From positions 62,001-126,000 of the forward strand of contig NZ_RXOE01000009.1 of the NCBI RefSeq assembly GCF_003965815.1: a stretch of 64,000 bases of DNA. Direction: 5' to 3'. Made by a program: the position numbers and the translations under genes. Source of the stretch: Variovorax gossypii (GTDB taxonomy: Bacteria > Pseudomonadota > Gammaproteobacteria > Burkholderiales > Burkholderiaceae_C). This document shows positions 24,220 to 32,041 of the stretch, piece after piece. The notes under the pieces were generated by a model that was given only the letters and a program-made list of their open reading frames with translations, ran no database searches and was not told the origin of the DNA. Every line of letters begins with the position of its first letter. The first letter of the stretch is position 1.

Positions 24220-24397
24220 TTCCACCGCGCGGGAAACGCTGCCTGGTGCGCAGGCGGGAATATAGACACTATTTACTACGGCACTTTGCAATTCAGACAG
24301 AAAACTTTACGAACCGTTAAAAAACCGCGCCCATCCTCCCCCGCCTTCTTCACCGCGTCAGGGAAGCGGCACACGCCTGTGGCAAGCTCCGAGAAGC
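24220..24397. promoter_or_regulatory. AT-rich divergent promoter region
   Basis: The 178-base gap between the GT39-like and DUF1439 genes is among the most AT-rich in the window (about 24260-24330: tatagacactatttactac, then gaaccgttaaaaaacc). It must hold both promoters. On the minus strand TTGCAA lies upstream of a TATATT but the spacing is long, so no hexamer pair is assigned. Confidence 0.4.
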
Positions 24398-24979
24398 ATG
24401 AACATTCGTAACCTGCATCCCACCTCCCGCCGCCGGCTCCTGCGCGCGCTGCTGGGCGCCGCAGCCCTGCAGGCGCCCTTCGCGGCACTGGCCGGCTTCA
24501 ATTTCTTCACCAGCGAATACACGGCCAGCCGCGACGAGTTGCAGGCGCAGATCGCCAAGCGCTTCCCGGTGGCCGAGCGCTATGCCGAGATCTTCATGGT
24601 CGGCCTGCGCGACCCGCAGCTGGGCCTGGACGCGCAGGCCAACCGCGCGGCCATCACCGCCACCCTGACCATCGCGAGCCCCCTGCTGGCCGCCTCGCCG
24701 GTGCAGGGCGTGGTGTCGGTCAGCAGCGCGCTGAAGTACGACGCCAACGCGCGCGCCCTGCGGCTCGACCAGCCCAAGGCCGAGCGCCTCGAGCTGCAGG
24801 GCGTCGAGGGCCGCGACGCCGAGCGGCTGCAGAAGGTGGGCGCGGTGGTCGCCCAGGAACTGCTGCAGGGCCAGGTGCTGCGCAGCTTCACGGCCGACGA
24901 ACTCACGGTCGGGCGCAAGACCTACGAGATCGGCGACATCACGGTGCAGGACAACGGGATCAAGGTGCAGCTCAAATGA
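24398..24979 (+). CDS. DUF1439 (YceB-like) exported protein
   Basis: A 193-residue protein with an Arg-rich signal sequence (SRRRLLRALLGAAALQAPF, ending near ALAG) and the DUF1439 domain: SRDELQAQIAKRFPVAERYA, RDPQLGLDAQANRAAITATL, QGVVSVSSALKYD and LQKVGAVVAQELLQG. E. coli YceB is a lipoprotein of unknown function in this family; this one lacks an obvious lipobox Cys. It overlaps the next gene by 4 bases. Confidence 0.85.
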   Translation: MNIRNLHPTSRRRLLRALLGAAALQAPFAALAGFNFFTSEYTASRDELQAQIAKRFPVAERYAEIFMVGLRDPQLGLDAQANRAAITATLTIASPLLAASPVQGVVSVSSALKYDANARALRLDQPKAERLELQGVEGRDAERLQKVGAVVAQELLQGQVLRSFTADELTVGRKTYEIGDITVQDNGIKVQLK

Positions 24980-25974
24980 AGACATCCGCCCTCCTCGCCG
25001 GCGCGCTCGTCCTGGCCGGTTGCGCCGCCATCGCGCCCACGGCCCGCCAGCACTTCGACCTCGAGGCCCATCGCGGTGGACGCGGGCTGGCGCCCGAGAA
25101 CACGCTGGCCGCGTTCTCCAATGCCATCGACATGGGCGTGACCACGCTGGAACTCGACATCGGCCTCACCGCCGACGGCGTGGTCGTGATCTCGCACGAC
25201 ACATCGCTCAACCCCGACCACACGCGCGACGCGAGCGGTGCATGGCTGGCACCGAAGAGCGGCGCCCCGATCCGCTCGCTCACGCTGGCGCAGTTGCAGA
25301 GCTACGACGTGGGCCGCCTCGACCCGGCGAGCAACTACGGCAAGCAGTTCGCGCTGCAGATTCCGCGCGACGGCGAACGCATTCCCACGCTGGCCTCGCT
25401 CTTCGAGCAGGTGCAGGCGCGCGGCGCCGACGCGGCCACGGTGCGCTTCAACATCGAGACCAAGATCGATCCGTCGAAGCCCGACGAGACTGCCGCGCCC
25501 GAGCCGATGGTGCGCGCACTGCTCGCCGAGATCGACAAGGCGAAGATGGCCGACCGCGTGACCATCCAGAGCTTCGACTGGCGCACGCTGACGCTGGTCG
25601 GCAAGCTCGCGCCGCAGATGCCGCGCGCCTACCTCACGACGCCCCGCACGCTGAAGGACAAGCGCTGGACCGACGGCTTCGACCCGGCGAGCTTCGCCTC
25701 GGTGCCGCAGATGGTCAGGGCGGCGTCGGCCAACGCGCCGAGTCCGGTGATCTGGTCGCCGGCCTTCGCCGACCTGACGCCGGAAGTCATCAGGGAAGCG
25801 CAGAAGATCGGCATGAAGGTACTGCCCTGGACCGTGAACCAGCGCGCCGACATGCAGCGGCTGATGGACTGGGGCGCGGACGGGATCATCACCGACTACC
25901 CCGACATCCTGCGCGACCTGATGCGCGAGCGCGGGCTGTCGCTGCCGCCACCGGGAAAGAACAGCAAGTCATGA
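24976..25974 (+). CDS. glpQ: Glycerophosphodiester phosphodiesterase, lipoprotein
   Basis: A 332-residue GDPD-family TIM barrel that hydrolyses glycerophosphodiesters to glycerol-3-phosphate and alcohol. The N-terminus MKTSALLAGALVLAGCAA is a lipoprotein signal with Cys16. Active-site blocks are EAHRGGRGLAPENTLAAF (HR...PEN), LELDIGLTADGVVVISHD and, near the end, GMKVLPWTVNQRADMQ with GADGIITDYPD. It is translationally coupled to DUF1439 upstream (ATGA) and to a small gene downstream (ATGA). Symbol by function; orthology not proved. Confidence 0.93.
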   Translation: MKTSALLAGALVLAGCAAIAPTARQHFDLEAHRGGRGLAPENTLAAFSNAIDMGVTTLELDIGLTADGVVVISHDTSLNPDHTRDASGAWLAPKSGAPIRSLTLAQLQSYDVGRLDPASNYGKQFALQIPRDGERIPTLASLFEQVQARGADAATVRFNIETKIDPSKPDETAAPEPMVRALLAEIDKAKMADRVTIQSFDWRTLTLVGKLAPQMPRAYLTTPRTLKDKRWTDGFDPASFASVPQMVRAASANAPSPVIWSPAFADLTPEVIREAQKIGMKVLPWTVNQRADMQRLMDWGADGIITDYPDILRDLMRERGLSLPPPGKNSKS

Positions 25975-26246
25975 GCGCCGCACTGCAACTCGACGCCATC
26001 GCCGCGCGCATCGCGGCCCTGCGCGACGGCGGCGGATCGATCACCACGCTGTCGAACGAGGCCCGCGCCAGCACCGAGCTGCTGGGCGCCCTCCCCCCGC
26101 GCTACGGCGAGGTGCTGCTGAACCTGCTCGACCGGCTGGAGTCGGGCGCGCTCTTCAGCGAGGAAAGCTGCTCCTTCAGCCAGAAGGACCTGCTCGACAA
26201 CCTGCAGGTGTGGGCGGACAAGGCCCGGAACCAGCTGGTGTCTTGA
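25971..26246 (+). CDS. Small hypothetical protein
   Basis: A 91-residue, probably helical cytoplasmic protein starting at an ATG overlapping the stop of the phosphodiesterase gene. Visible features are an Ala/Leu-rich N-terminal helix and a central LGALPPRYGEVLLNLLDRLE. No metal or catalytic motif. I do not recognise the family. The 4-base overlap and matching codon use support it as real. Confidence 0.7.
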   Translation: MSAALQLDAIAARIAALRDGGGSITTLSNEARASTELLGALPPRYGEVLLNLLDRLESGALFSEESCSFSQKDLLDNLQVWADKARNQLVS

Positions 26247-26270
26247 GGCACCGGTTTATCATCCCGCCCC

Positions 26271-26699
26271 ATGCGCACCCTGCTGCTCGCCATCATGATC
26301 GTCCTGCTGCCCGTTCGCGGCTGGCTCGGCGATGCCATGGCGGTCGAGATGGTGCGGCATTCGCTGCCGGCGGCGATGGCGATGGCTTCGCAGGAAGCTG
26401 CGCCCATGGCGACCGCGGCGGCCGAAGCCCATTGCCACGAGGCGATGGATGCCGGCGGCAGCGACATGAGCATGGACATGTCCTCCCATGGCAGCAGCCA
26501 TGACGGCAGCAGCTCCGATCACTCCGATCACCAGGGCTGCGGCACCTGCACCGCATGCCAGGTCTGCCACACGGTGGCGCTGGGCGGCCTGCCCCTTGCC
26601 GACACCGTGAATGACGTCCCCCGCATGCAGCCCACGGCGCATGCCGCGCGCTTCGTCAGCGCCGAGCCCGTTTCGGGCCTGAAGCCACCCATTTCCTGA
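26271..26699 (+). CDS. His/Met/Cys-rich exported putative copper-binding protein
   Basis: A 142-residue protein with a hydrophobic N-terminus (MRTLLLAIMIVLLPV) and a metal-binding middle: AHCHEAMDAGG, then Met/His/Ser/Asp-rich SDMSMDMSSHGSSHDG and HSDHQGCGTCTACQVCHTV, four Cys spaced C-x2-C-x2-C-x2-C with a following His. It resembles small DUF2946-like proteins in copper islands. No Shine-Dalgarno; TATCAT lies 8 bases upstream of the ATG. It heads a colinear set of TolC-like, multicopper oxidase, cupredoxin, DUF411 and CusF-like genes, so a periplasmic copper role is likely. Confidence 0.75.
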   Translation: MRTLLLAIMIVLLPVRGWLGDAMAVEMVRHSLPAAMAMASQEAAPMATAAAEAHCHEAMDAGGSDMSMDMSSHGSSHDGSSSDHSDHQGCGTCTACQVCHTVALGGLPLADTVNDVPRMQPTAHAARFVSAEPVSGLKPPIS

Positions 26700-26776
26700 T
26701 CTCCCTGCCCGTAGTCCGTCCGCAGTGAGCCCGTTCCGGCCCGCCGCGTCCGCCGTATTGCTCATGGAGATCGAAC

Positions 26777-28291
26777 GTGAATTCCCCTGTCCGCCGGCAG
26801 CCTGCCGGCCTCCTTCGCTATCGGAAGCGTAGCGAACCGGATTCGCCTGCAGTTCGCAGGCCCCCGCTTTCATTCATCAGGTCCGGCGCCGTGCTGGCCG
26901 CCGCGCTGGTGCTCGCCGGCTGTGCGAGCCTCTCGCCGGACGGCGGCAGCGCCGACGTGCAGGCGCTGGTCGGCAACAACCCGCTGATGGCCGGCGCCAC
27001 GGCGCAGCGCACGCCCGACGAAGCCTCGCAGAAGAGCGTCGACGCGCTGCTCGCCAGGCCGCTCGACGTCGAGGCCGCGGTGCGCATCGCGCTCATCAAC
27101 GGCCCGCGCGTGCAGGACGCCTTCGCCACCCTGCAGCTGAGCGACGCCGACCGCGTGCAGGCCGCGAGCCTGCCGAACCCGGTGCTCTCCTTCAGCCGCC
27201 TGGCGCAGGGCAGCGAGCGCGAGTTCGAGCGGATGCTCAGCTTCAACGTGCTGGGCCTCGTCACGCTGCCCTGGCAGGCCCGATGGGCCGGCCAGCGGCA
27301 CGAGGCGGCCAAGCTGCAGGCCGCGCAGAGCGTTCTGGTGCTGGCGGCCGACACCCGCCGCGCCTGGGTGCGCGCGGTGGCGGCGCAGCAAAGCGTGGCA
27401 TACCTGCGCGACGCGAAGGAAGCCGCCGAAGCCGGCGCCGAACTCGCGCACCGCATGGCCCAGGTCGGCAACTGGAGCGCGCTGCAGCGCACGCGCGAGC
27501 AGCTGCTGCTGGCCGATGCCGCCGCGCAGCTGGCACGCGCAGAGCAAGCGGCCGTGGCTTCGCGCGAGCAGCTCACGCGGCTGATGGGCCTGAGCGGCGA
27601 GCGCGCCGCCAGCTACACGCTGCCCGATCGCCTGCCGGCGCTGCCGAAGGCACCGCCCGAGCTCGGCGACGTACAGGCGCTGGCGCTGCGCGACCGGCTC
27701 GACGTGCGTTCGGCGCAGGCGCAGAACGCCGCCGTGGCCGGCTCGCTCGGCCTCACGCACGCCACCAGCGTGATCAACGCGATGGAACTCGGCGTGGTGC
27801 GCAACACCACCTTCGACAACGACGCCGACCGCACGAAGAAGACCAAGCGCGGCTTCGAGCTGGAGCTGCCCATCCCGATCTTCGACTGGGGCCAGTCGCG
27901 CAACGGCCGTGCCGAGGCGCAGTACCTGCAGTCGGCGGCCCGCGTGCGCGACGTGGGCGTGCTCGCCGCGAGCGAGGCGCGCGAGGCATGGCAGGGCTGG
28001 AACACGGCCTATGCGCTGGCCCGCCGCTACCGCGACGATGTGCTGCCGCTGCGCAAGAAGGTCAACGAGGAGATGGTCCTTCGCTACAACGGCATGCTCG
28101 CCAGCGTCTGGGAACTGCTCGGCGAAACGCGCGCCAGCATGCTCGCGGTGAACGCGGGCATCGAGGCGCAGCGCGATTTCTGGCTGGCGGACACCGATCT
28201 GCAGCTGGTGCTCACGGGCAGCTCGCCCGGTGCAATGACGGCGCCGCAGACCGCGGCGGCCGGCGATGCCCCCGCAACGGGAGGCCATTGA
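26777..28291 (+). CDS. TolC-family outer-membrane lipoprotein (copper cluster)
   Basis: A 504-residue TolC/OEP-family factor. The signal has a lipobox (AAALVLAGCASLSP, Cys near residue 49 of the GTG-started frame), and two OEP repeats of long coiled coils follow (AAVRIALINGPRVQDAFATL; AQVGNWSALQRTREQLLLAD). ATGGAGATCGAAC precedes the GTG at 26777. In CusCBA systems a TolC-like factor pairs with RND and adaptor genes, but neither occurs here; the next gene is a multicopper oxidase. It may work with a pump encoded elsewhere or serve as the outer-membrane part of a periplasmic oxidation system. Confidence 0.87.
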   Translation: MNSPVRRQPAGLLRYRKRSEPDSPAVRRPPLSFIRSGAVLAAALVLAGCASLSPDGGSADVQALVGNNPLMAGATAQRTPDEASQKSVDALLARPLDVEAAVRIALINGPRVQDAFATLQLSDADRVQAASLPNPVLSFSRLAQGSEREFERMLSFNVLGLVTLPWQARWAGQRHEAAKLQAAQSVLVLAADTRRAWVRAVAAQQSVAYLRDAKEAAEAGAELAHRMAQVGNWSALQRTREQLLLADAAAQLARAEQAAVASREQLTRLMGLSGERAASYTLPDRLPALPKAPPELGDVQALALRDRLDVRSAQAQNAAVAGSLGLTHATSVINAMELGVVRNTTFDNDADRTKKTKRGFELELPIPIFDWGQSRNGRAEAQYLQSAARVRDVGVLAASEAREAWQGWNTAYALARRYRDDVLPLRKKVNEEMVLRYNGMLASVWELLGETRASMLAVNAGIEAQRDFWLADTDLQLVLTGSSPGAMTAPQTAAAGDAPATGGH

Positions 28292-28292
28292 A

Positions 28293-29681
28293 ATGAACCG
28301 TCGAAACTTCTTCGCGGGCGCGGCCACGGCCGTCGCCGCCACCACCGTCAGCCGCGTGTCGATGGCAGCGCTGCCCGAACCCGTCTCCCAGGGCTCCACC
28401 GCCACCGCGCCGCCGCTGGTGCCGCCGAACGGCCGGCCCTACAACCCCGTCGTCACGCTCAACGGCTGGACGCTGCCCTGGCGCATGAACGCCGGCGTCA
28501 AGGAATTCCACCTCGTCGCCGAGCCCGTGGTGCGCGAGATGGCACCGGGCTTCAAGGTCAACATGTGGGGCTACAACGGCCAGTCGCCCGGCCCGACCAT
28601 CGAGGTGGTCGAGGGCGACCGCGTGCGCATCTTCGTGACCAACAGGCTGCCCGAGCACACCACCGTGCACTGGCACGGCCAGCGCCTGCCCAACGGCATG
28701 GACGGCGTGGGCGGCATCACGCAGCCGCACATACCGCCGGGCAAGACCTTCGTCTACGAGTTCACCGCGCGCCGCCCCGGCACCTTCATGTACCACCCGC
28801 ACGCCGACGAGATGGTGCAGATGGCGATGGGAATGATGGGCTTCTGGGTCACGCACCCGAAGGCCGAGCACCCGCTGATCGGGAAGGTCGACCGCGACTT
28901 CTGCTTCCTCCTCGGCAGCTTCGACGTGGAGCCCGGCAGCGCCACGCCCAAGGTCAACACCATGACCGACTTCAACATCTGGAGCTTCAACAGCCGCGTG
29001 TTCCCGGGCATCGACACGCTCAACGTGCGCAAGGGAGACCGCGTGCGCATCCGCGCGGGCAACCTCACGATGACCAACCACCCCATTCACATCCACGGCC
29101 ACGAGTTCGAGGTGACGGGCACCGACGGCGGCCCCGTGCCGCGCACTGCGCGCTGGCCCGAGGTGTCGGTGGACGTGGCGGTGGGCCAGATGCGGCAGAT
29201 GGAGTTCATCGCCGACGAGGAAGGCGACTGGGCGCTGCACTGCCACAAGTCGCACCACACCATGGGGCCGATGGGCCACGACGTGCCGACCATGATCGGC
29301 GTCGACCACAAGGGCGTGGCCGAGAAGATCCGCAAGCTCGTGCCCGACTACATGGTGATGGGCGACAAGGGCATGGCCGACATGGGCGAGATGGAGATGC
29401 CCATTCCCGACAACACCGTGCCGATGATGACCGGCACCGGCCCCTTCGGCTCGGCCGAGATGGGCGGCATGTTCACGCTGCTGAAGGTGCGGCGCGACCA
29501 GAAGCCGGGCGACTACCGCGATCCGGGCTGGTTCAGGCATCCGGCGGGCACGGTCGCGCGCGAAGTGCCGAACGCGAACGTGCCGCCGGCAACCCGCAAG
29601 GAAACGCCTGCGTCGCCGAAGGGCGGCAGGCCCGACGCGACCGTGCGCAAGCCCTCGGGGCACGACGCGCACAACCACTGA
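28293..29681 (+). CDS. Multicopper oxidase (copper tolerance)
   Basis: A 462-residue Tat-exported (MNRRNFFAGAATAVAATTVS) multicopper oxidase with all four copper motifs: HTTVHWHGQRLP (about residue 123), FMYHPHADEM (about 165), NHPIHIHGHEF (about 262) and LHCHKSHHTMGPM (about 316), the last giving the HCH trinuclear ligands plus His/Met of the type 1 site. A Met-rich stretch (MADMGEMEMPIPDN and after, residues 350-395) could bind Cu(I), as in CueO/CopA. GGAGG lies 8 bases before the ATG. It probably oxidises periplasmic Cu(I) to the less toxic Cu(II). Confidence 0.93.
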   Translation: MNRRNFFAGAATAVAATTVSRVSMAALPEPVSQGSTATAPPLVPPNGRPYNPVVTLNGWTLPWRMNAGVKEFHLVAEPVVREMAPGFKVNMWGYNGQSPGPTIEVVEGDRVRIFVTNRLPEHTTVHWHGQRLPNGMDGVGGITQPHIPPGKTFVYEFTARRPGTFMYHPHADEMVQMAMGMMGFWVTHPKAEHPLIGKVDRDFCFLLGSFDVEPGSATPKVNTMTDFNIWSFNSRVFPGIDTLNVRKGDRVRIRAGNLTMTNHPIHIHGHEFEVTGTDGGPVPRTARWPEVSVDVAVGQMRQMEFIADEEGDWALHCHKSHHTMGPMGHDVPTMIGVDHKGVAEKIRKLVPDYMVMGDKGMADMGEMEMPIPDNTVPMMTGTGPFGSAEMGGMFTLLKVRRDQKPGDYRDPGWFRHPAGTVAREVPNANVPPATRKETPASPKGGRPDATVRKPSGHDAHNH

Positions 29682-29720
29682 CCCCCTCTCCTCTCCTCCT
29701 TTCTTTACGGAGCCCACCTC

Positions 29721-30239
29721 ATGAAGAAGACACACCTCAAGTCCATCGCCGCCGGCCTCATGCTCGCGGCACTCGCCAGCGCCTCGTTCGCGCACGAGGC
29801 CCACGATAAACCCAAGCCGAAAGGCGCGGCCGAACTCGCCCCGGAGCAGAAGCCCTGGGGCATCGCGGGCAAGGCCGCCGCGGTGAAGCGCACCATCGAC
29901 ATCGCGATGGCCGACGACATGACCTTCACGCCCTCGGTCATCGAGGTGCGCGAAGGCGACACCATCCGCTTGCGGCTGAAGAACCGCGGAAAGGAGCTGC
30001 ACGAACTCGTGCTCGGCACCACCGCCGAGATCGAGGCCCACGCAGCCATGATGAAGAAGTTTCCCGACATGGAGCACGACGACCCGTGGATGGTCCACGT
30101 GCCCGCCGGCAAGACCGGCAGCATGGTCTGGACCTTCAATCGCGCCGGCGACTTCGACTTCGCCTGCCTCGTGAAGGATCACTACGAGCTCGGCATGGCC
30201 GGCCGCGTGCGCGTGCTGCCCGCCGCCGGCAAGTCCTGA
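29721..30239 (+). CDS. Cupredoxin-domain periplasmic protein
   Basis: A 172-residue exported protein (signal peptide ending ASASFAHE) with a plastocyanin/azurin-like domain. The type 1 copper ligands are His in KELHELVLG and Cys-x4-His-x4-Met in FACLVKDHYELGM. A His/Lys-rich linker (HEAHDKPKPKGAAE) follows the signal. It is placed between the oxidase and DUF411, so it may shuttle electrons or copper for the oxidase. The family is common in copper-resistance loci. Confidence 0.9.
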   Translation: MKKTHLKSIAAGLMLAALASASFAHEAHDKPKPKGAAELAPEQKPWGIAGKAAAVKRTIDIAMADDMTFTPSVIEVREGDTIRLRLKNRGKELHELVLGTTAEIEAHAAMMKKFPDMEHDDPWMVHVPAGKTGSMVWTFNRAGDFDFACLVKDHYELGMAGRVRVLPAAGKS

Positions 30240-30250
30240 AGGAGAACGCC

Positions 30251-30706
30251 GTGCGCAGAAGAAAGATGCTGCTGGCGCTGGCCTCCACCGCCTTGCCCTT
30301 CGCCACGACGACCGCACTGGCCGCCGCGCCGATGGTCGAGATCTGGAAGGACCCGAACTGCGGCTGCTGCCAGGATTGGGTGAAGCACCTGAACAAGAAC
30401 GGCTTCGCCACTCGCGTGCACGACGAAGGCAACACGGACGCGCGCAACCGGCTGGGCATTCCCGCGAAGCTGGGCTCGTGCCACACGGGCCTGGTCGGCG
30501 GCTATGCCATCGAAGGCCACGTGCCCGCGCGCGAAGTGCAGCGGCTGCTCAAGGAAAAGCCCAAGGCCGTCGGCCTCGCGGTGCCCGGCATGCCGGTCGG
30601 CTCGCCGGGCATGGACGGCCCCGCCTACGGCGACCAGCGCGATCCCTACGACGTGCTGCTGGTACTGGCCGACGGCAGCACGCGCGTCTACCAGAGCTAT
30701 CGCTGA
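30251..30706 (+). CDS. DUF411 periplasmic metal-binding protein
   Basis: A 151-residue protein starting at GTG 30251 with AAGGAG 7 bases upstream. The signal peptide ends ALAAAP. The DUF411 core follows: VEIWKDPNCGCCQDWVKHL (CGCC metal/redox motif), then LGSCHTGLVGGYAIEGHVP and PGMPVGSPGMDGP. DUF411 proteins recur in copper and silver resistance operons; biochemical role not settled, probably copper binding or delivery. Confidence 0.92.
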   Translation: MRRRKMLLALASTALPFATTTALAAAPMVEIWKDPNCGCCQDWVKHLNKNGFATRVHDEGNTDARNRLGIPAKLGSCHTGLVGGYAIEGHVPAREVQRLLKEKPKAVGLAVPGMPVGSPGMDGPAYGDQRDPYDVLLVLADGSTRVYQSYR

Positions 30707-30712
30707 AACCAC

Positions 30713-30744
30713 CCCTCATTCCCTCATTCCCTCATCCCCTCATC
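30713..30744 (+). repeat. Tandem octamer repeat (4 units)
   Basis: Four consecutive 8-base units, CCCTCATT twice then CCCTCATC twice, fill the 54-base gap between the DUF411 and CusF-like genes and end 12 bases before the AAGGAA ribosome site. Slippage would change the spacer length but no coding sequence. Confidence 0.85.
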
Positions 30745-30760
30745 CCCCAAGGAACCCATC

Positions 30761-31051
30761 ATGAAGAAACTGCTCACCGCCCTCTCCGCCGCCCTGCTCG
30801 CCGCTGCCGCCTTCGCGCAAGCCGCCCTGCCCTCCGTCGAGGGCGAAGTCCGCAAGGTCGACACCGACGCGAAGAAGATCACGCTGAAGCACGGCGACAT
30901 TCCCAACCTCGAGATGACGGGCATGACGATGGTCTTCCGCGTGAGCGACTCCGCTCTGCTCACGAAGGTGAAGCCCGGCGACAAGGTGCAGTTCACGGCC
31001 GACAAGGTCGACGGCGCGCTCACGGTGCTGTCGATCGCGCCGTCGAACTGA
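30761..31051 (+). CDS. CusF-like periplasmic copper-binding protein
   Basis: A 96-residue protein with signal peptide (MKKLLTALSAALLAAAAFAQ) and a CusF/CusX OB-fold domain: VEGEVRKVDTDAKKITLKHG and NLEMTGMTMVFRV, which has the Met pair of the Cu(I)/Ag(I) site, and KPGDKVQFTADKVDG. CusF normally hands Cu(I) to CusB of an RND pump, which is absent here. It is the last gene of the copper cluster and overlaps the convergent PEP-mutase-like gene by 32 bases. Confidence 0.92.
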   Translation: MKKLLTALSAALLAAAAFAQAALPSVEGEVRKVDTDAKKITLKHGDIPNLEMTGMTMVFRVSDSALLTKVKPGDKVQFTADKVDGALTVLSIAPSN

Positions 31052-31931
31052 GGCCTGCGTTCGTTCTCGTCCTCAATGCCGCTTCGAACAGCGCATTGAG
31101 CTCGCGCTGCGGGATCTGGCTGCGCGCGTAGGACACCGTTCCGAGCGCGTGCAGCTCCTGCGCGCTGCGCCTGACCAGCGCCATCACCGAGCGCGCGATC
31201 GAGCCGCCCACGCTGATCCGCGCGACCCCGGCCTCGATCAACTCGAAAGCGCCGGCCGTCGCGTCGTTCAGCCCCACCACGATGTTGAGGGGGCCCGCGA
31301 TTTCGCGCGCCAGCGTGCGCACGAGAGCCGGGTCGGTCACGCCCGGCACGAACACGCAGTCCGCGCCCGCCTCGATGAAACGGTTGGCACGCCGGATCGC
31401 GATGCCCAGCGCGTCGTCGCCGGGGAACCGGAACTGGAACGCGTCGGTGCGCGCGTTCAGCACGAAGCCGCCGCCCGCGGCATCGATCGCGCCGCGGGCC
31501 GCCGCAATGCGATCGACTGCCGGCTTCTCGTCGAACAGCCGCCCGCGCGCGGCATCGGTGTCCTCGATGTTGCCGCCCGCCGCGCCCGCGTCGATGGCCA
31601 TGCGGATGGTGTCGGCGACGTCCGCGGGCTCGTCGCCGTAGCCAGCCTCCAGGTCGGCATTCACGGGAATGTCCACCGCCGCGGCGATCTTCCTCACCAC
31701 CTCGAGCATTTCCTCACGGTCGACCGAGAGGCGGGCGTCCCTCACGTTGTAGTCGGGCCGTCCCAGCGAGAAGGCGATGCCCGCGCTGGTGGTGCCTATG
31801 GCCTTGAAGCCCTCCGATGCGAGCAGGACCGCGCTGCCCGGGTCCCAGGCGTTGGGCATGACGAAGCCGCCGCCCGTCCTGTGCAGTTCGAGAAGGGCGC
31901 GGCCGCGCGCCGCACGTGTCTTCTGGTCCAT
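31020..31931 (-). CDS. Isocitrate lyase/PEP mutase superfamily protein
   Basis: A 303-residue TIM-barrel protein of the ICL/PEPM family (carboxyphosphonoenolpyruvate mutase, methylisocitrate lyase, oxaloacetate hydrolase relatives). Visible marks are FVMPNAWDPGSAVLLASEGF, VNADLEAGYGDEPADVADTI, GGNIEDTD and LNARTDAF. The Cys of the lyase motif KKCGH is absent, so this belongs to the non-isocitrate-lyase branch. It is divergent from a LysR regulator 110 bases away, which probably controls it. Confidence 0.88.
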   Translation of the reverse strand: MDQKTRAARGRALLELHRTGGGFVMPNAWDPGSAVLLASEGFKAIGTTSAGIAFSLGRPDYNVRDARLSVDREEMLEVVRKIAAAVDIPVNADLEAGYGDEPADVADTIRMAIDAGAAGGNIEDTDAARGRLFDEKPAVDRIAAARGAIDAAGGGFVLNARTDAFQFRFPGDDALGIAIRRANRFIEAGADCVFVPGVTDPALVRTLAREIAGPLNIVVGLNDATAGAFELIEAGVARISVGGSIARSVMALVRRSAQELHALGTVSYARSQIPQRELNALFEAALRTRTNAGLSSTARSTAP

Positions 31932-31984
31932 TCCGGCTCCGTCGTGGTCGATGAAAGGCCTCGATGGTGGATTTCGGGTCGGAG

Positions 31985-31997
31985 TGCGTCAAACGCA
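31985..31997. promoter_or_regulatory. LysR-type T-N11-A operator
   Basis: TGCGT-CAA-ACGCA is a perfect 13-base inverted repeat with the T-N11-A form of LysR sites, in the gap between the divergent PEP-mutase-like and LysR genes. CATAAT (31995-32000) overlaps its right edge. Confidence 0.6.
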
Positions 31998-32041
31998 TAA
32001 TATTTCTCCAACCCATCTATTTCTTGCATGGATAGCCTCGC

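Noticed and set aside
30713..30744. CRISPR-like or minisatellite locus
   Set aside because: Units are 8 bases without spacers; simple tandem repeat only.
26777..31051. Complete Cus-type efflux system
   Set aside because: No RND (CusA) or adaptor (CusB) coding sequence exists here; only a TolC-like and a CusF-like protein are present.
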